64,000 nucleotides of DNA. Source: Archangium violaceum. GTDB taxonomy: Bacteria > Myxococcota > Myxococcia > Myxococcales > Myxococcaceae. This document shows positions 25,693 through 35,159 of the stretch, in pieces. The stretch covers positions 6,821,501 through 6,885,500 of the forward strand of contig NZ_CP069338.1 of assembly GCF_016859125.1 (NCBI RefSeq). The letters run 5' to 3'. Under the pieces are notes generated by a model that worked only from the letters and a program-made list of their open reading frames with translations, was not told where the DNA came from and ran no database searches. The position numbers were made by a program, and so were the translations under genes. Numbering within the stretch: position 1 is the stretch's first letter; every line of letters starts with the position of its first letter.

Positions 25693-25849
25693 GTTTCCTT
25701 CCTCCTGGCCGGATGCCATACCAAAATGACCCGCCGTGGACAGCAGTCGCGTCGTCCGAGTCGACTGCGGGAAGGGCCGGCGATCAGCGCTGGCGTCGAC
25801 ACCCGGTAGCCCGGTATAGGCAGCGGCCATCACGCGAGGTGAACAGACG

Positions 25850-26806
25850 ATGGCTGTGCTCCTGTACGGAAAGCCGGTGGTGGAGGAAATCGAGCGCCGG
25901 TTGATGCCCGAGATCGACGAGCTGAAGGCTCGCCACGGTACGACTCCGAGCCTGGTCGTGGTCCAGGTGGGAGACGATCCCGCCTCGACCCGGTACGTGG
26001 GACGGAAGATCCAGTCCTGCGAGCGGCTCGGGATGAAGGCACAGCACGTCCTGCTCAGGTCGGACATCGGGCCCGCCGCGCTCCGCAACGAGGTGGCGCG
26101 GATCGGCGCGGGGAAGGACGTCCACGGCGTGCTCGTGCAGCTCCCGCTCCCGCGGCAGATCGAAGACCCGGACGCGAGCGGCGGGGCGGACCCCATCGAC
26201 AAGTTCGACGTCCTGGATGCCATCCCGCCCGAGAAGGACGTGGACGGCATCGCCGCCGGTTCGGTGGCCGAGCTGTACCGGGCGCGGACGCGCCGCCTCA
26301 CTTTCCTGCCGTCCACCGCCCTGGCCGTGAAGCGGTTGATGGACTACTACCGCATCGAGACGCGCGGCAAGCGCGCGGTCGTCATCGGGCGCAACGACAT
26401 CACCTCCAAGCCCATCATGCTGCTGCTCGGCGGCCGCATCTGTGATGCCTCGGTGACCTGGCTCCACCGCCACGTCTCCCAGGAGATTCAAGCGGAGGCG
26501 CTCGCGCGGGCGGACATCGTCGTGACGGCGGTGGGACGCGCGGACTACCGCATCACGCGCGACATGCTCAAGCCGGGCGTGGTCTTCATCGACGTGGCGA
26601 CGCGGGTGACGGAGTCGGGCAAGCTGGTGGGCGACGCGGACTTCGAGCCGGTGAGCGGGATCGCGTCGGCCATCACCCCTGTTCCGGGAGGCGTGGGCCC
26701 CATCACCGTGGCGGCGCTGATGGAGAACACGGTGCGCGCGGCCCGCTTCGCCGTGGGGGCGGGGGGCCTCGGCTACACGTTCCATCAGGGCCCGGCTCAG
26801 CCCTGA
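25850..26806 (+). CDS. folD: Divergent FolD-family methylenetetrahydrofolate dehydrogenase/cyclohydrolase
   Basis: 318 residues, slightly long for FolD. Active-site elements are kept: [14 protein letters not shown] (Tyr and catalytic Lys), [10 protein letters not shown] (Gln), EKDVDGI (Asp) and [14 protein letters not shown]. Other hallmarks are changed. The P-C-T-P motif reads FLPSTALAV. The nucleotide-binding G-R-S motif reads GRNDITSKP. The C-H-S-x-T strand reads SVTWLHRHV, and there is an insertion before EKDVDG ([14 protein letters not shown]). It may be a paralogue with altered cofactor use rather than the housekeeping enzyme. It converges on the NuoM-like gene with a 27-bp gap. Confidence 0.85.
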   Translation: MAVLLYGKPVVEEIERRLMPEIDELKARHGTTPSLVVVQVGDDPASTRYVGRKIQSCERLGMKAQHVLLRSDIGPAALRNEVARIGAGKDVHGVLVQLPLPRQIEDPDASGGADPIDKFDVLDAIPPEKDVDGIAAGSVAELYRARTRRLTFLPSTALAVKRLMDYYRIETRGKRAVVIGRNDITSKPIMLLLGGRICDASVTWLHRHVSQEIQAEALARADIVVTAVGRADYRITRDMLKPGVVFIDVATRVTESGKLVGDADFEPVSGIASAITPVPGGVGPITVAALMENTVRAARFAVGAGGLGYTFHQGPAQP

Positions 26807-26833
26807 GTCCTCGAGGTGGCCGGGCCCGGCGTT

Positions 26834-28342
26834 TCACGGCTCGGCGTGGGCTCCTCCCGCGTGCCCCTCCCCCGGGGCCACGCGCTCCACCAGCGACTGC
26901 ACGTGGGTCTCGCGCAGGCGCAGCAGCGGCCCGGGCAGCACCCCGCCCAGGAACACCAGCGCGACCGTCCCGAGCGCCGCCCACCGCTCACGCGGCAGTA
27001 GATCCTCCACCGTCTCCAGCGCCGTCGCGTGGCCATGGGCCGGCGCTCCGAGGAAGGTGCGCTGGAAGGCGCGGAAGAGGGTGATGCCGTTGATGGCGGT
27101 GGTCAGCAGCAGGGGCAGCGCCACCAGGGGGTGGGTCTCGAGGATGCCATGGAGCAGGAGGTCCTCGCCCACGAAGCTCAGCGTGCCGGGGAAGCCCAGG
27201 CTGGCGAAGCCCAGCAGGAAGAAGAAGGCCGCCATGCGCGGGCTACGGCGCACGAGCCCGCCCAGCCGCGTCATGTCCGTGGTACCGGTGCGCGCCTCGA
27301 TGGCACGCACCACCAGCATCAGCCCCGTGAACGCGATGCCCACGGCCACGCTCTGCAGCAGTGTTCCGGAGAGGCTCTGGGTGTTGTCCATCGCGAGCCC
27401 CGCCAGCATCAGGCCCGACTGGCTCACCAGCAGGAAGCCCACCATGCGCCGCAGGTCCACCTGCGCCAGCGCCAGCACCGCGCCATAGAGCGCGCCGCCC
27501 AGGCCCAGCACGCCCAGCAGCGGCCCGGCGTGGGTCCACTGAGCCGGCAGCAGCGGCATCACCACGCGCACCAGCAGGCACAGCCCCGCGTGCACGTTCA
27601 CCACCAGGCTCAGTCCGTACGGGCCCCGCGCCATCAGGACGGGCAGCCACGAGTGGAAGGGCACCACCGCCATGCGCACGCCCACCGCCAGGAGCAACAG
27701 CCCGAAGAGCGTCTGCTGCCACGGGGCCGGCACTCCGCGCGCGAGCAGCTCCGTCAGGGCGAACGGCGTCTCCACCCCCGCGCGCCAGCCCACCACACCC
27801 ACCATCACCGTGGCGGCCAGCAGCGGCAGCGTGCTCGCGAGCATGTAGGTCCGGAAGGTGCGCAGCGCTCGCGCCTCCGGCTGAGCCTTCGCGCTGCGGG
27901 AGACGAGCACGCTCACCGGCACCAGCATGGCGACGAAGAAGGCGAGCATCAGCGCCAGGTCCTGCGCGCAGAAGAAGCCCAACGTCGCGCTCTCGGTGAG
28001 CAGCAGCGAGACGAGCGTGCTCCCGTCCAGCGACTGGCGCGGGCCGGCCATCAACCCCAGGGTGATCAACGCGCCGAGCGGCAGCGCCAGCACGCTCGCC
28101 CCATCCAGGCCCAGTTCGAACACCATGCCGAGCAGTGGCACCCGGAACCACGACTCCAGCAACTGGGGTCCTTGCTGGCCGCTCCGGAAGAGGAGCACCG
28201 CGGCGGCCGTCAGGGCCAGGGTGAGTGCCGCCACGCCCGTGGCCACCTGGCGGGCCCGCGTGGGCTGACGCACCCACCGCAGCGCCACCGCGCCCAGCAC
28301 CGGCAGTACCACCGACATCGAGAGAAGAGGAAGGGTCCGCAT
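26834..28342 (-). CDS. NuoM/MrpD-like membrane subunit of the Dab operon
   Basis: 502 residues with about 13-14 transmembrane segments, of the proton-conducting antiporter-like (NuoL/M/N, MrpA/D) fold. VVPFHSWLPVLM and a QVDLRRMVGFLLVSQSG segment correspond to the TM7 and TM8 motifs of that fold. In NuoM these normally carry Lys; here both positions are Arg (VGVRMAVVP; VDLRRM), and the TM5 Glu segment reads AFFVAMLVP, with no Glu. Its ATG overlaps the DabB stop (TGATG). It is the last gene of the operon and an accessory role is likely. Confidence 0.85.
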   Translation of the reverse strand: MRTLPLLSMSVVLPVLGAVALRWVRQPTRARQVATGVAALTLALTAAAVLLFRSGQQGPQLLESWFRVPLLGMVFELGLDGASVLALPLGALITLGLMAGPRQSLDGSTLVSLLLTESATLGFFCAQDLALMLAFFVAMLVPVSVLVSRSAKAQPEARALRTFRTYMLASTLPLLAATVMVGVVGWRAGVETPFALTELLARGVPAPWQQTLFGLLLLAVGVRMAVVPFHSWLPVLMARGPYGLSLVVNVHAGLCLLVRVVMPLLPAQWTHAGPLLGVLGLGGALYGAVLALAQVDLRRMVGFLLVSQSGLMLAGLAMDNTQSLSGTLLQSVAVGIAFTGLMLVVRAIEARTGTTDMTRLGGLVRRSPRMAAFFFLLGFASLGFPGTLSFVGEDLLLHGILETHPLVALPLLLTTAINGITLFRAFQRTFLGAPAHGHATALETVEDLLPRERWAALGTVALVFLGGVLPGPLLRLRETHVQSLVERVAPGEGHAGGAHAEP

Positions 28343-29766
28343 CACAAGGCTCCTGTCGACTGACCGCCCGACGACTGCTCCGCGGGCCTCATCCCGGGCT
28401 GCTGAGGGGGAAGGGCCGGCCCGTTGCTCGGCCTCCACCCGCTCAGCGCGCCCACCCAACGCCGCTCCGCCCTGTCCATCCCCTGGCCCACCCGGAGCAG
28501 CGGACCGGTCACCCACCGCGCGTACAGCACCTCCAGGCCGAAGCGCTCGAGGGCCAGGCGATAGAATCGCCGCAGCACTCCCTCGGGCAGGACATGGTGC
28601 GCCACCGCGACGGTGGGGGGCTTCGCCGCGCGCAGGGCGGCGCGCCGCGCCTGCACCTCACGCAGGGCCGACGGGGCCCGCAGCAGCTGCAGGCACCGCA
28701 GGCAGGCGTGCGCCACCAGGTGCACCAGCGCCAGCAGGTACAGCCCCAGGCCCACCTCCGCGAACATCAGGCCCACCTGCGTGAGCACGCCGTACGCCAG
28801 CGAGCTCTTCACATCCGTTTGCACGCGCCAAACCAGCGTGGCGTGTACGGCCGTCACCAGGCCCACGCCCACCAGCGCCATGCGAACCACCGGCGCGTGC
28901 TCCAGTAACGGCGCCACGCGCAGCAGCAGGTACAGGCCCGCGTGCACCGAGAGCGCACCGTAGAAGAGGGCGCTCGAGGGAGTGGGGCCCTCCATGGCGC
29001 GAGGCAGCCAGCTGCTGAAGGGCAGCTGCGCCGACTTGCCCATGGCCGCCACCATCAGGCACAGCCCCAGCACCGTGGTCGGCACCACGCCCATCGTCAC
29101 CGCCGGGCCCGGCCAGGGCCGATCCCCGAGCGCGTCCGCCCACTCGGCCGAGCCCGCGAAGTGGTGCAGCAGCACCACGGCCACCAGCAGGCCCATGTCA
29201 CACAGACGGTAGATGGTGAAGGCCCTCAGCCCCGAGCGCACCGGCGTCGCCCGCTCGTGGAAGAAGCCGATGAGCAGCGCCGACGTGAGGCCCACCAGCT
29301 CCCAGCCCACGAAGAGCAGGTCGATGCTGCCGCTCTCCACCAACAGCAACATCCCCGTGGCGAACAGCGCGAGCAGCAGGAAGAAGCGCGCGAAGCCGGG
29401 CTCGCGGTGCAGGTAGTTCACCGAGAACCGGCCGATGAGCAGGGTGATGGCGCTGGTCAGCACCATCATCGTCGCCGACAGCCGGTCGACGAAGAACGAC
29501 ACCATGAAGCTGTAATCGCCGGCGGAGAACCACCGGCCCACCTCCACTTCCAACACGTCCTGGTGGTGCAGCATCAGGCTGGCCGCCGTCACCACCGAGC
29601 AGCCCAGGGACAGCCACAGCGCCCCCAACACCCACCGCACCACCGTGCGCTCCCGGGGCGCACGGTGCATGAGCATCACGCCTCCGAGCAGCAGGAAGGC
29701 CAGCAGGGGCCAGAGCGGTACGGTGGCCGCGAGCCACCCCACCTCGATGACTTCAATGCGCGACAT
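28342..29766 (-). CDS. dabB: DabB: NuoL-like subunit of the inorganic-carbon transporter
   Basis: 474 residues, NuoL-fold, with about 12 transmembrane segments and a Pro-rich tail. The proton-path residues expected for an energising subunit are present: Glu in VGWELVGLTSALLIGFF, Lys in MGKSAQLPFSSWLPRAMEGP, and Lys in VQTDVKSSLAYGVLTQVG. Placed directly after dabA (14-bp overlap) it fits DabB, which couples ion flow to bicarbonate/CO2 capture by DabA. It is not an ordinary NDH-1 subunit, since no other nuo genes are near. Confidence 0.9.
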   Translation of the reverse strand: MSRIEVIEVGWLAATVPLWPLLAFLLLGGVMLMHRAPRERTVVRWVLGALWLSLGCSVVTAASLMLHHQDVLEVEVGRWFSAGDYSFMVSFFVDRLSATMMVLTSAITLLIGRFSVNYLHREPGFARFFLLLALFATGMLLLVESGSIDLLFVGWELVGLTSALLIGFFHERATPVRSGLRAFTIYRLCDMGLLVAVVLLHHFAGSAEWADALGDRPWPGPAVTMGVVPTTVLGLCLMVAAMGKSAQLPFSSWLPRAMEGPTPSSALFYGALSVHAGLYLLLRVAPLLEHAPVVRMALVGVGLVTAVHATLVWRVQTDVKSSLAYGVLTQVGLMFAEVGLGLYLLALVHLVAHACLRCLQLLRAPSALREVQARRAALRAAKPPTVAVAHHVLPEGVLRRFYRLALERFGLEVLYARWVTGPLLRVGQGMDRAERRWVGALSGWRPSNGPALPPQQPGMRPAEQSSGGQSTGAL

Positions 29767-32700
29767 GGACGGACTCTCCAGAAGAGGAGGGGACGCGGTG
29801 CGTGGCGGCCGGGCGTCCCAGGGGAAGGTCGATCAGCGCCGGGGGCAGGAAGTCCCGGTGCCCGCGGTACCAATCGGGCGAGGCGGCCACCACCGGCAGC
29901 GGCTTCCGGGGCGGAGTGACCGGCTGGAAGCCCCGGGGCGTGAAGCGCTGCTGCTCGCCCGTCACCGGATCCACGCTCACCAACTGCACCCACTCGTTGC
30001 CGATGAGCTCGCGGAGGATGGGCTGGCGCTCGTAGATGCCCGAGAGCACCGCCACGCTCGCCTCCACGACGATGAGCAGGCGCACCGGCTCGTGGATTTC
30101 GATCATCTGGCGCGGCAGACCCGTGCGCAGATCGCTCTCCACCCCATCCATCACCCCGAGCATGCCGGTGAGGTTGTGGGGCAGCTTGGTGCCACTGCCG
30201 TACCGGTCGTTGTCGATGCAGGAGAAGTAGTACTCCAGGTTGATGCCGGCGCCCACGGGGCCCGCGGCCACCAGGATGCGCTCCAGGATGGACCCGGTGG
30301 CATCGCGCGTCGGGTCGTACGAGATGAGGAAGGCGCGCCGGTCCAGGAAGAGGCCACGGGTGAGGGAGCGGCGGCCCACGACGCAGGTGGCGTTGGTGAC
30401 GTGGCCGAGCTCGGGACGGGCCTGGCTGAGGTCCGCCGCGCGCCCCTCCACGTGCCGCAGCGCCGCGGCGGGGGGGAGGCTGAGCGGAGCGGACTCGAAG
30501 CGCCGGCAGCGCTCGTGCGCGGAGAGGGTGCGCGCGGTGTCCAGGGCCTTGCGCAGCTCGGCGAGCTCGCCGCGCAGGGACTCGGGCACGGCGTCCGTCT
30601 CGTAGAGCACCACCTCGTCGGTGGTGGTGTTGTGCAGCCCACCGATGAACCAGGTGGTGTCGGGGATGTGGATGCCGCGCTCGCGCAGCTTCGCCCGCAC
30701 CTCGGGCCGGTTGGCCATCTCCGCGAAGAGGCGCGCGTTGGGACCGCCGTGGCGGCCACCGCAGGCGCCGCAGTCATAGGCGGACTGGTGCGGGTTGTTG
30801 ACGCTGATGGCTCCGTGGCCCAGCACCACCACCAGACCGGCGAAGCCGTCCACCAGGCCCAGGTTCTCCAGCGAGGTGGCCACCCGCGTCGCCTTCTCGG
30901 CGATGGTGAAGCCCCGCGCCTTCTCGGTGGCGGCGGCCACGGTGGCGCTCTCCGCCTGCTCGCGCAGGCTCGTCAGCCGCGTGCGCGGGGTGGGCAGCAT
31001 CCTCGCGGCGAGCGCCTTGCGCGCCTGGCTCACGCCGCGCGGGAAGAAGATGTGCAGGGGCAGCAGCAGCGCGGAGAGCAGGCCCAGCAACGGCGTCAGC
31101 AGCCAGCCGAGCTCCAGCGCGTGCGTGCCGTTGTGCAGCCAGTGGTCGAAGCGAGCCCACAGGGCGCGCAGCCTCGCGCGGGCCTCGGCCAGGTGGCCGT
31201 GCTCCGGGTGGGGGTGCTCCTCCACCACGTGCGCGGGGGTGACGACCACCGGGCACAGCGAGGCATGGCTCGCGTCGTCCAGGCCCCGGTAGTCGATGGC
31301 CACGCCGAAGAAGCCCGCGATGCCGAAGGTGTCGTGCCGCGGATCGAGCTCCTCGAAGTGCCGGCGGATGGCCTCCTCGCGGTCATCCATGCAGAAGATG
31401 ACCTGGAAGCGTGGAGCGCTCACCGTGCGCGCCGACTCCGGGCGGAGCCGGTTCTGTGCGAGTCCCTGGAGGATCTCCATCCGATAGTGGTGCTCGTAGG
31501 CCTCCTGCCACACGCGGCGGCGCGCCTGGGCGTCGAAGGCCTCCAGCCACGCGAGCAGGGCCTGACGCCGGGGCAGCGGGAAGTCGGAGACCTCCATCGC
31601 CGAGAGCCCCGCGAGCTGCAGGAGCTGGAAGAGACGCCAGCTGCCCTCCGCGGCCGGGCGCTCCAGGGCCGCGGGTTGATGGGTGGCCACGCGCCGCGCG
31701 TGCTCCATCAGCCCCGATAGGGGGCCGCGGTAGTCGAGGCGCCGCCGGGCCACCGAGCGCAGCGCGTAGCGCTCCAGCGTGAGACGGACGGCGAGGAAGT
31801 CCATGAGCCGCGCGGGAGGCGAGCCGGCGGGCCGGTCCGCGGGGTTGGTCTCCAGCCGGTTGAACATGCCAGCCCACCCGGGCAGCGCGAGCAACACCCG
31901 GGTCAGGTAGGGCTCCCACTGCGCCTCGGGCACACCGAGCTCGTCGAGCGCGGCGAGCACCACGTCGCGCGGGGAGCTCCCCGCGTGCGCGAGCTGCTCC
32001 AGCTCCTCTTCGAGCCCCTCGAGCCAGTCCGGCAGCACGCCGAGTCCGGTGCGCTCGAGAGCGCTCCAGGCGGCGAACAGGCCGTGCTCGCGGTCCGGCA
32101 TGTTCCAGTGCGACACGCCCTCGTCCAGAAAGGCGGAGCAGGCCCGGATGAGCTGGGGGTTGACGAGCTCGTTCACGTCCTCCCCGGTGGCCGCCCGCAG
32201 CACCTCGCGGTGGCTGCGCACCTCTTCCTTCTCCAGCTTCTCCTCGCCCCGGGTCCTCGCCGGGAGCAGCGGGGTGCGGCAGGCGGACCAGAGGGCGCTC
32301 ACCGCGAAGGTCTCGGGCTGCCGCTCCAGGCGCTCGCGCAGCGAAGGATGGCTCCCGTCTCCACCGAAGGCGGCGGCCAGGGCCTCCACGGCGAGCGTCG
32401 CCTCGGCCCCCAGCCAACCCTCCACCGTGAGCACCGTCGTCCCGTCGAGCCGGGCCTTCACCCGCTCGAGGTAGGCGGTGGCCCGCGTGTCGGGGATGCC
32501 CATCCGGCGCAGGGCTGCCTGGGGTGCCATGGCGCGGCCCGGCTCGGCGGCGGCGGCGCGGATGGCCGCCTCCATCGAGGGCTCCACCAGGGCCACCGCC
32601 AGGTCGGTCATCGTCCAATCCCGCCCCAGGCGATCCATCCACTGGCGCAGCCCCGCGGTGGAGCGCTTCAGCAGCCGCTGGCGCGCCGCCTCCGGCACGT

Positions 32701-33139
32701 CGGGACGGAGCCGGTACGAGGCGGACAGCTCCGCCAGGCGCCAGCGCAGGGACGCGGCCGTCTCCTCGGGCAGCGGGTGGAGCAGGGCCAGCAGCTCCAG
32801 TTCCATGCGCGAGAGCGAGGCCGGAGAGATGTCCGCCAGCGTCTCTCCCGTCTCCCGCTCGGCCAGGGCCGCCTTCAAGTCCTCGTCGGTGATGCGGCCG
32901 CGCCGGTACAGCTCGCGGTAGCGCGACTCGGGGAGGTAGGCCTCGGTCTCGAAGGTGGCGCTCGCGGTGGCCAGCGCCTCGTGGAAGGGCAGGTGCTGGA
33001 AGGCGTGCAGCGTGTTGTGGTGCACGAACACGCCAATGGGGCCCTGGGCCGGCAACAGATGGCCCGCGTGGGCCAGGACGTCACTCAGTCGCTGGCCGCG
33101 AGCCGCCGCGAGCGGAGTGGGGGAGTGGGAGTGGCTCAT
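29753..33139 (-). CDS. dabA: DabA: DUF2309 zinc subunit of the inorganic-carbon transporter
   Basis: 1128 residues, DUF2309 family (probable inorganic carbon transporter subunit DabA). The zinc-site pattern of the characterised DabA proteins is present: C583-x-D585 in FCMDDREE, H775 in VLGHGAIS, C790 in AYDCGACGG. The 15-residue gap from the His to the second Cys equals the one I recall for H. neapolitanus DabA2. The domain resembles a beta-carbonic-anhydrase site. DabA works peripherally with DabB to hydrate CO2 unidirectionally and accumulate bicarbonate. It follows sulP by 27 bp. The Shine-Dalgarno is poor, suggesting coupling. Confidence 0.92.
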   Translation of the reverse strand: MSHSHSPTPLAAARGQRLSDVLAHAGHLLPAQGPIGVFVHHNTLHAFQHLPFHEALATASATFETEAYLPESRYRELYRRGRITDEDLKAALAERETGETLADISPASLSRMELELLALLHPLPEETAASLRWRLAELSASYRLRPDVPEAARQRLLKRSTAGLRQWMDRLGRDWTMTDLAVALVEPSMEAAIRAAAAEPGRAMAPQAALRRMGIPDTRATAYLERVKARLDGTTVLTVEGWLGAEATLAVEALAAAFGGDGSHPSLRERLERQPETFAVSALWSACRTPLLPARTRGEEKLEKEEVRSHREVLRAATGEDVNELVNPQLIRACSAFLDEGVSHWNMPDREHGLFAAWSALERTGLGVLPDWLEGLEEELEQLAHAGSSPRDVVLAALDELGVPEAQWEPYLTRVLLALPGWAGMFNRLETNPADRPAGSPPARLMDFLAVRLTLERYALRSVARRRLDYRGPLSGLMEHARRVATHQPAALERPAAEGSWRLFQLLQLAGLSAMEVSDFPLPRRQALLAWLEAFDAQARRRVWQEAYEHHYRMEILQGLAQNRLRPESARTVSAPRFQVIFCMDDREEAIRRHFEELDPRHDTFGIAGFFGVAIDYRGLDDASHASLCPVVVTPAHVVEEHPHPEHGHLAEARARLRALWARFDHWLHNGTHALELGWLLTPLLGLLSALLLPLHIFFPRGVSQARKALAARMLPTPRTRLTSLREQAESATVAAATEKARGFTIAEKATRVATSLENLGLVDGFAGLVVVLGHGAISVNNPHQSAYDCGACGGRHGGPNARLFAEMANRPEVRAKLRERGIHIPDTTWFIGGLHNTTTDEVVLYETDAVPESLRGELAELRKALDTARTLSAHERCRRFESAPLSLPPAAALRHVEGRAADLSQARPELGHVTNATCVVGRRSLTRGLFLDRRAFLISYDPTRDATGSILERILVAAGPVGAGINLEYYFSCIDNDRYGSGTKLPHNLTGMLGVMDGVESDLRTGLPRQMIEIHEPVRLLIVVEASVAVLSGIYERQPILRELIGNEWVQLVSVDPVTGEQQRFTPRGFQPVTPPRKPLPVVAASPDWYRGHRDFLPPALIDLPLGRPAATHRVPSSSGESVHVAH

Positions 33140-33166
33140 GGGTATGGAGGGGGGAACGGGTTCTGC

Positions 33167-34813
33167 TCAGGAAGAAAGTCCCAGGGTGCCCTTGGGTCCC
33201 TTCTTGCGCGCGGACAGCGGGTGCGCGGAGAGGCTGCGGTGCTGGTCGAGCCCGCGGATGTGCAGGTGGCGGCCCTCGCGGGAGAACTCACCCTCCAGCT
33301 CGTGCAGCCGCTCCATCACCGTGTGGTCCACCAGCTTCGCGTCCGTCAGGTCCACCTCGACGTGCTGTGCCTGGGCGTGCCGCGCCAGCTGCTTCTTGAG
33401 CTTGAGGAAGTTGGTGAAGACGGCCGCGTGCCGCACGCGCAGCACCACCTGGCCCTCCGCATTGTGCTCCTCGATCTCCGGGCGGAAGAGGCCGGCCAGC
33501 GGCGCGCCATTGAGCAGGTGCACCACCATCTTCAGGACGATACCCGAGGCCACGCCCACCAGCAGGTCCGTGGCCAGCGTCACGCCCAGCGTGAAGGTGA
33601 AGATGAGGAGCTGCTCGGCGCCGATGCGGAACGTCTTCACGAACTCGCTGGGCGAGGCCAGCCGCACGCCCGTGAAGACGAGCATGGCGGCAAGCGCGGC
33701 CAGCGGAATCCGGTGGATGATCATGGGCGCGAACGCCACGAGAAGCAGCAGGAACAGGCCGTGGAAGAAGTTGGACAGCCGGCTCTTCGCCCCATAGCCG
33801 ATGTTGGCCGAGCTGCGGACCACCTCGGAGATCATCGGCAGGCCACCGATCAGGCCCGCGAGCAGGTTGCCCACGCCGGTGGCGAACAGATCCTTGTCCA
33901 GGTTCGAGCGGCGCTTCTCCGGATCCAGCATGTCCATCGCCTTGGCCGTCAGCAGCGACTCGATGCTGCCCACCAGCGCGAACATGACGATGTACTTGAT
34001 GGACGTCGACGAGAGGACGGCGGAGAAGTCCGGGAAGGTGATGGCCGTGAGCAGGTTGCTCGGCAGGTTCACCAGGAACCTGGGACCCACCGAGAAGACC
34101 TCACTGGAGAAGGTGAAGGTGTGCTCGTGGTCCAGGTCGAAGAGGAGGCCCAGCGGCACCGCGACGAGCAGCACCAGCAGGGGCGCGGGCACGCGTTTGA
34201 GGGCCGCCACCCGCTTGGACAGCATCGCGTGGCCGAAGAGGAGGACCAGGCTGATGACGCCGATGAGGGCGATCTCCGGATTCATCTTCCCGAGGCTGTG
34301 GGGAATCTCCGCCAGCAGGTGGAGCGGCTCCTTGGCGGCCGGCGTCACACCGAGCAGGACGTGGAGCTGCTTGGAGCAGATGGTGACGCCGATGGCCGCG
34401 AGCATTCCGTGCACCACCGACGAGGGAAAGAAGTCCCCCAGCGTGCCGGTGCGCAGCGCCGCGAAGAGGATCTGCAGGACGGCCGCCACCACGATGGTCG
34501 CCAGCGCCCGGCGGTAGCCGAGCTGCGCATCTCCGCCGCCCAGGTCCGTCACCGCGCCGAGCGCGATGACGATGAGGCCCGCAGCGGGACCCTTGATGGT
34601 CAAACGGGCGCTTCCCAGGAAGGAGGAGACGACGCCGCCGATCACCGCGGTGAAGATGCCGGCCACGGGCGGGAAGCCGCTCGCCAATGAGATGCCCAGA
34701 CACAGCGGCAGCGCGATGAGGAAGACGAGGAAGCCGGAGACGATGTCGCTCTTCCAGGCGGAGCGGCCCTCGGACTCGGAGGGATGAGAAGAGGGGGCGT
34801 GCTGCGGTTGCAT
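33167..34813 (-). CDS. SulP family anion (sulfate/bicarbonate) transporter with STAS domain
   Basis: 548 residues: about 10-12 transmembrane helices (start DIVSGFLVFLIALPLCLGIS, GLIGGLPMISEVVRSSANI) and a C-terminal STAS domain with VEVDLTDAKLVDHTVMERLH. SulP members move sulfate, bicarbonate or other anions; the downstream dabA argues for bicarbonate. AGGAGG lies 10 nt before ATG 34813. It is the first gene of the operon sulP-dabA-dabB-nuoM-like, transcribed from the 34.8-35.1 kb spacer. Confidence 0.92.
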   Translation of the reverse strand: MQPQHAPSSHPSESEGRSAWKSDIVSGFLVFLIALPLCLGISLASGFPPVAGIFTAVIGGVVSSFLGSARLTIKGPAAGLIVIALGAVTDLGGGDAQLGYRRALATIVVAAVLQILFAALRTGTLGDFFPSSVVHGMLAAIGVTICSKQLHVLLGVTPAAKEPLHLLAEIPHSLGKMNPEIALIGVISLVLLFGHAMLSKRVAALKRVPAPLLVLLVAVPLGLLFDLDHEHTFTFSSEVFSVGPRFLVNLPSNLLTAITFPDFSAVLSSTSIKYIVMFALVGSIESLLTAKAMDMLDPEKRRSNLDKDLFATGVGNLLAGLIGGLPMISEVVRSSANIGYGAKSRLSNFFHGLFLLLLVAFAPMIIHRIPLAALAAMLVFTGVRLASPSEFVKTFRIGAEQLLIFTFTLGVTLATDLLVGVASGIVLKMVVHLLNGAPLAGLFRPEIEEHNAEGQVVLRVRHAAVFTNFLKLKKQLARHAQAQHVEVDLTDAKLVDHTVMERLHELEGEFSREGRHLHIRGLDQHRSLSAHPLSARKKGPKGTLGLSS

Positions 34814-35159
34814 GGGGGTCGAACCTCCTGATTCACGCGGCCTGATGGCCGTTCGAGGGCCGCCAAGGCCTTACGAAGAAAAGGGGACGGAACGAGCCGC
34901 GTGACGGTTCCCGGAATCTCTTCTTGAGGTGTCTTTCCTGGTTGGTTGGTTGTTATGCAGGAATGCGTATGAACCCTGGCTGTCCTACAGCGGACCACGG
35001 CACTTCCAGGCGATTGGTTGAAGGGCGTGTCAGGCGCACATCGGGATTTGAAATGGGACGAATTGAAATTTGGGAACCATCGTGGGGTTCATTCCATCTG
35101 ATGGGAAAAGTGGGTTCGCGAGGCTGTGGCGAACGTGGCGCGCCCGGGGTGGGGCGCCG
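34814..35159. promoter_or_regulatory. Divergent promoter region between sulP and the ECF sigma gene
   Basis: 346 bp without a supported gene. It must hold the sulP-dab operon promoter (minus) and the ECF promoter (plus). A candidate ECF-type promoter is GGAACC (35073-35078), 18 bp, TCTGAT (35097-35102), which would give autoregulation. Nothing else was recognised; no riboswitch motif was seen. Confidence 0.45.

Noticed and set aside
28342-29766. NADH dehydrogenase (NDH-1) NuoL
   Set aside because: No other nuo genes are nearby and the gene overlaps dabA; context supports DabB.
31985-34690. Very long plus-strand open frame opposite dabA and sulP
   Set aside because: Same antisense composition, no start context, and both opposing genes are certain.
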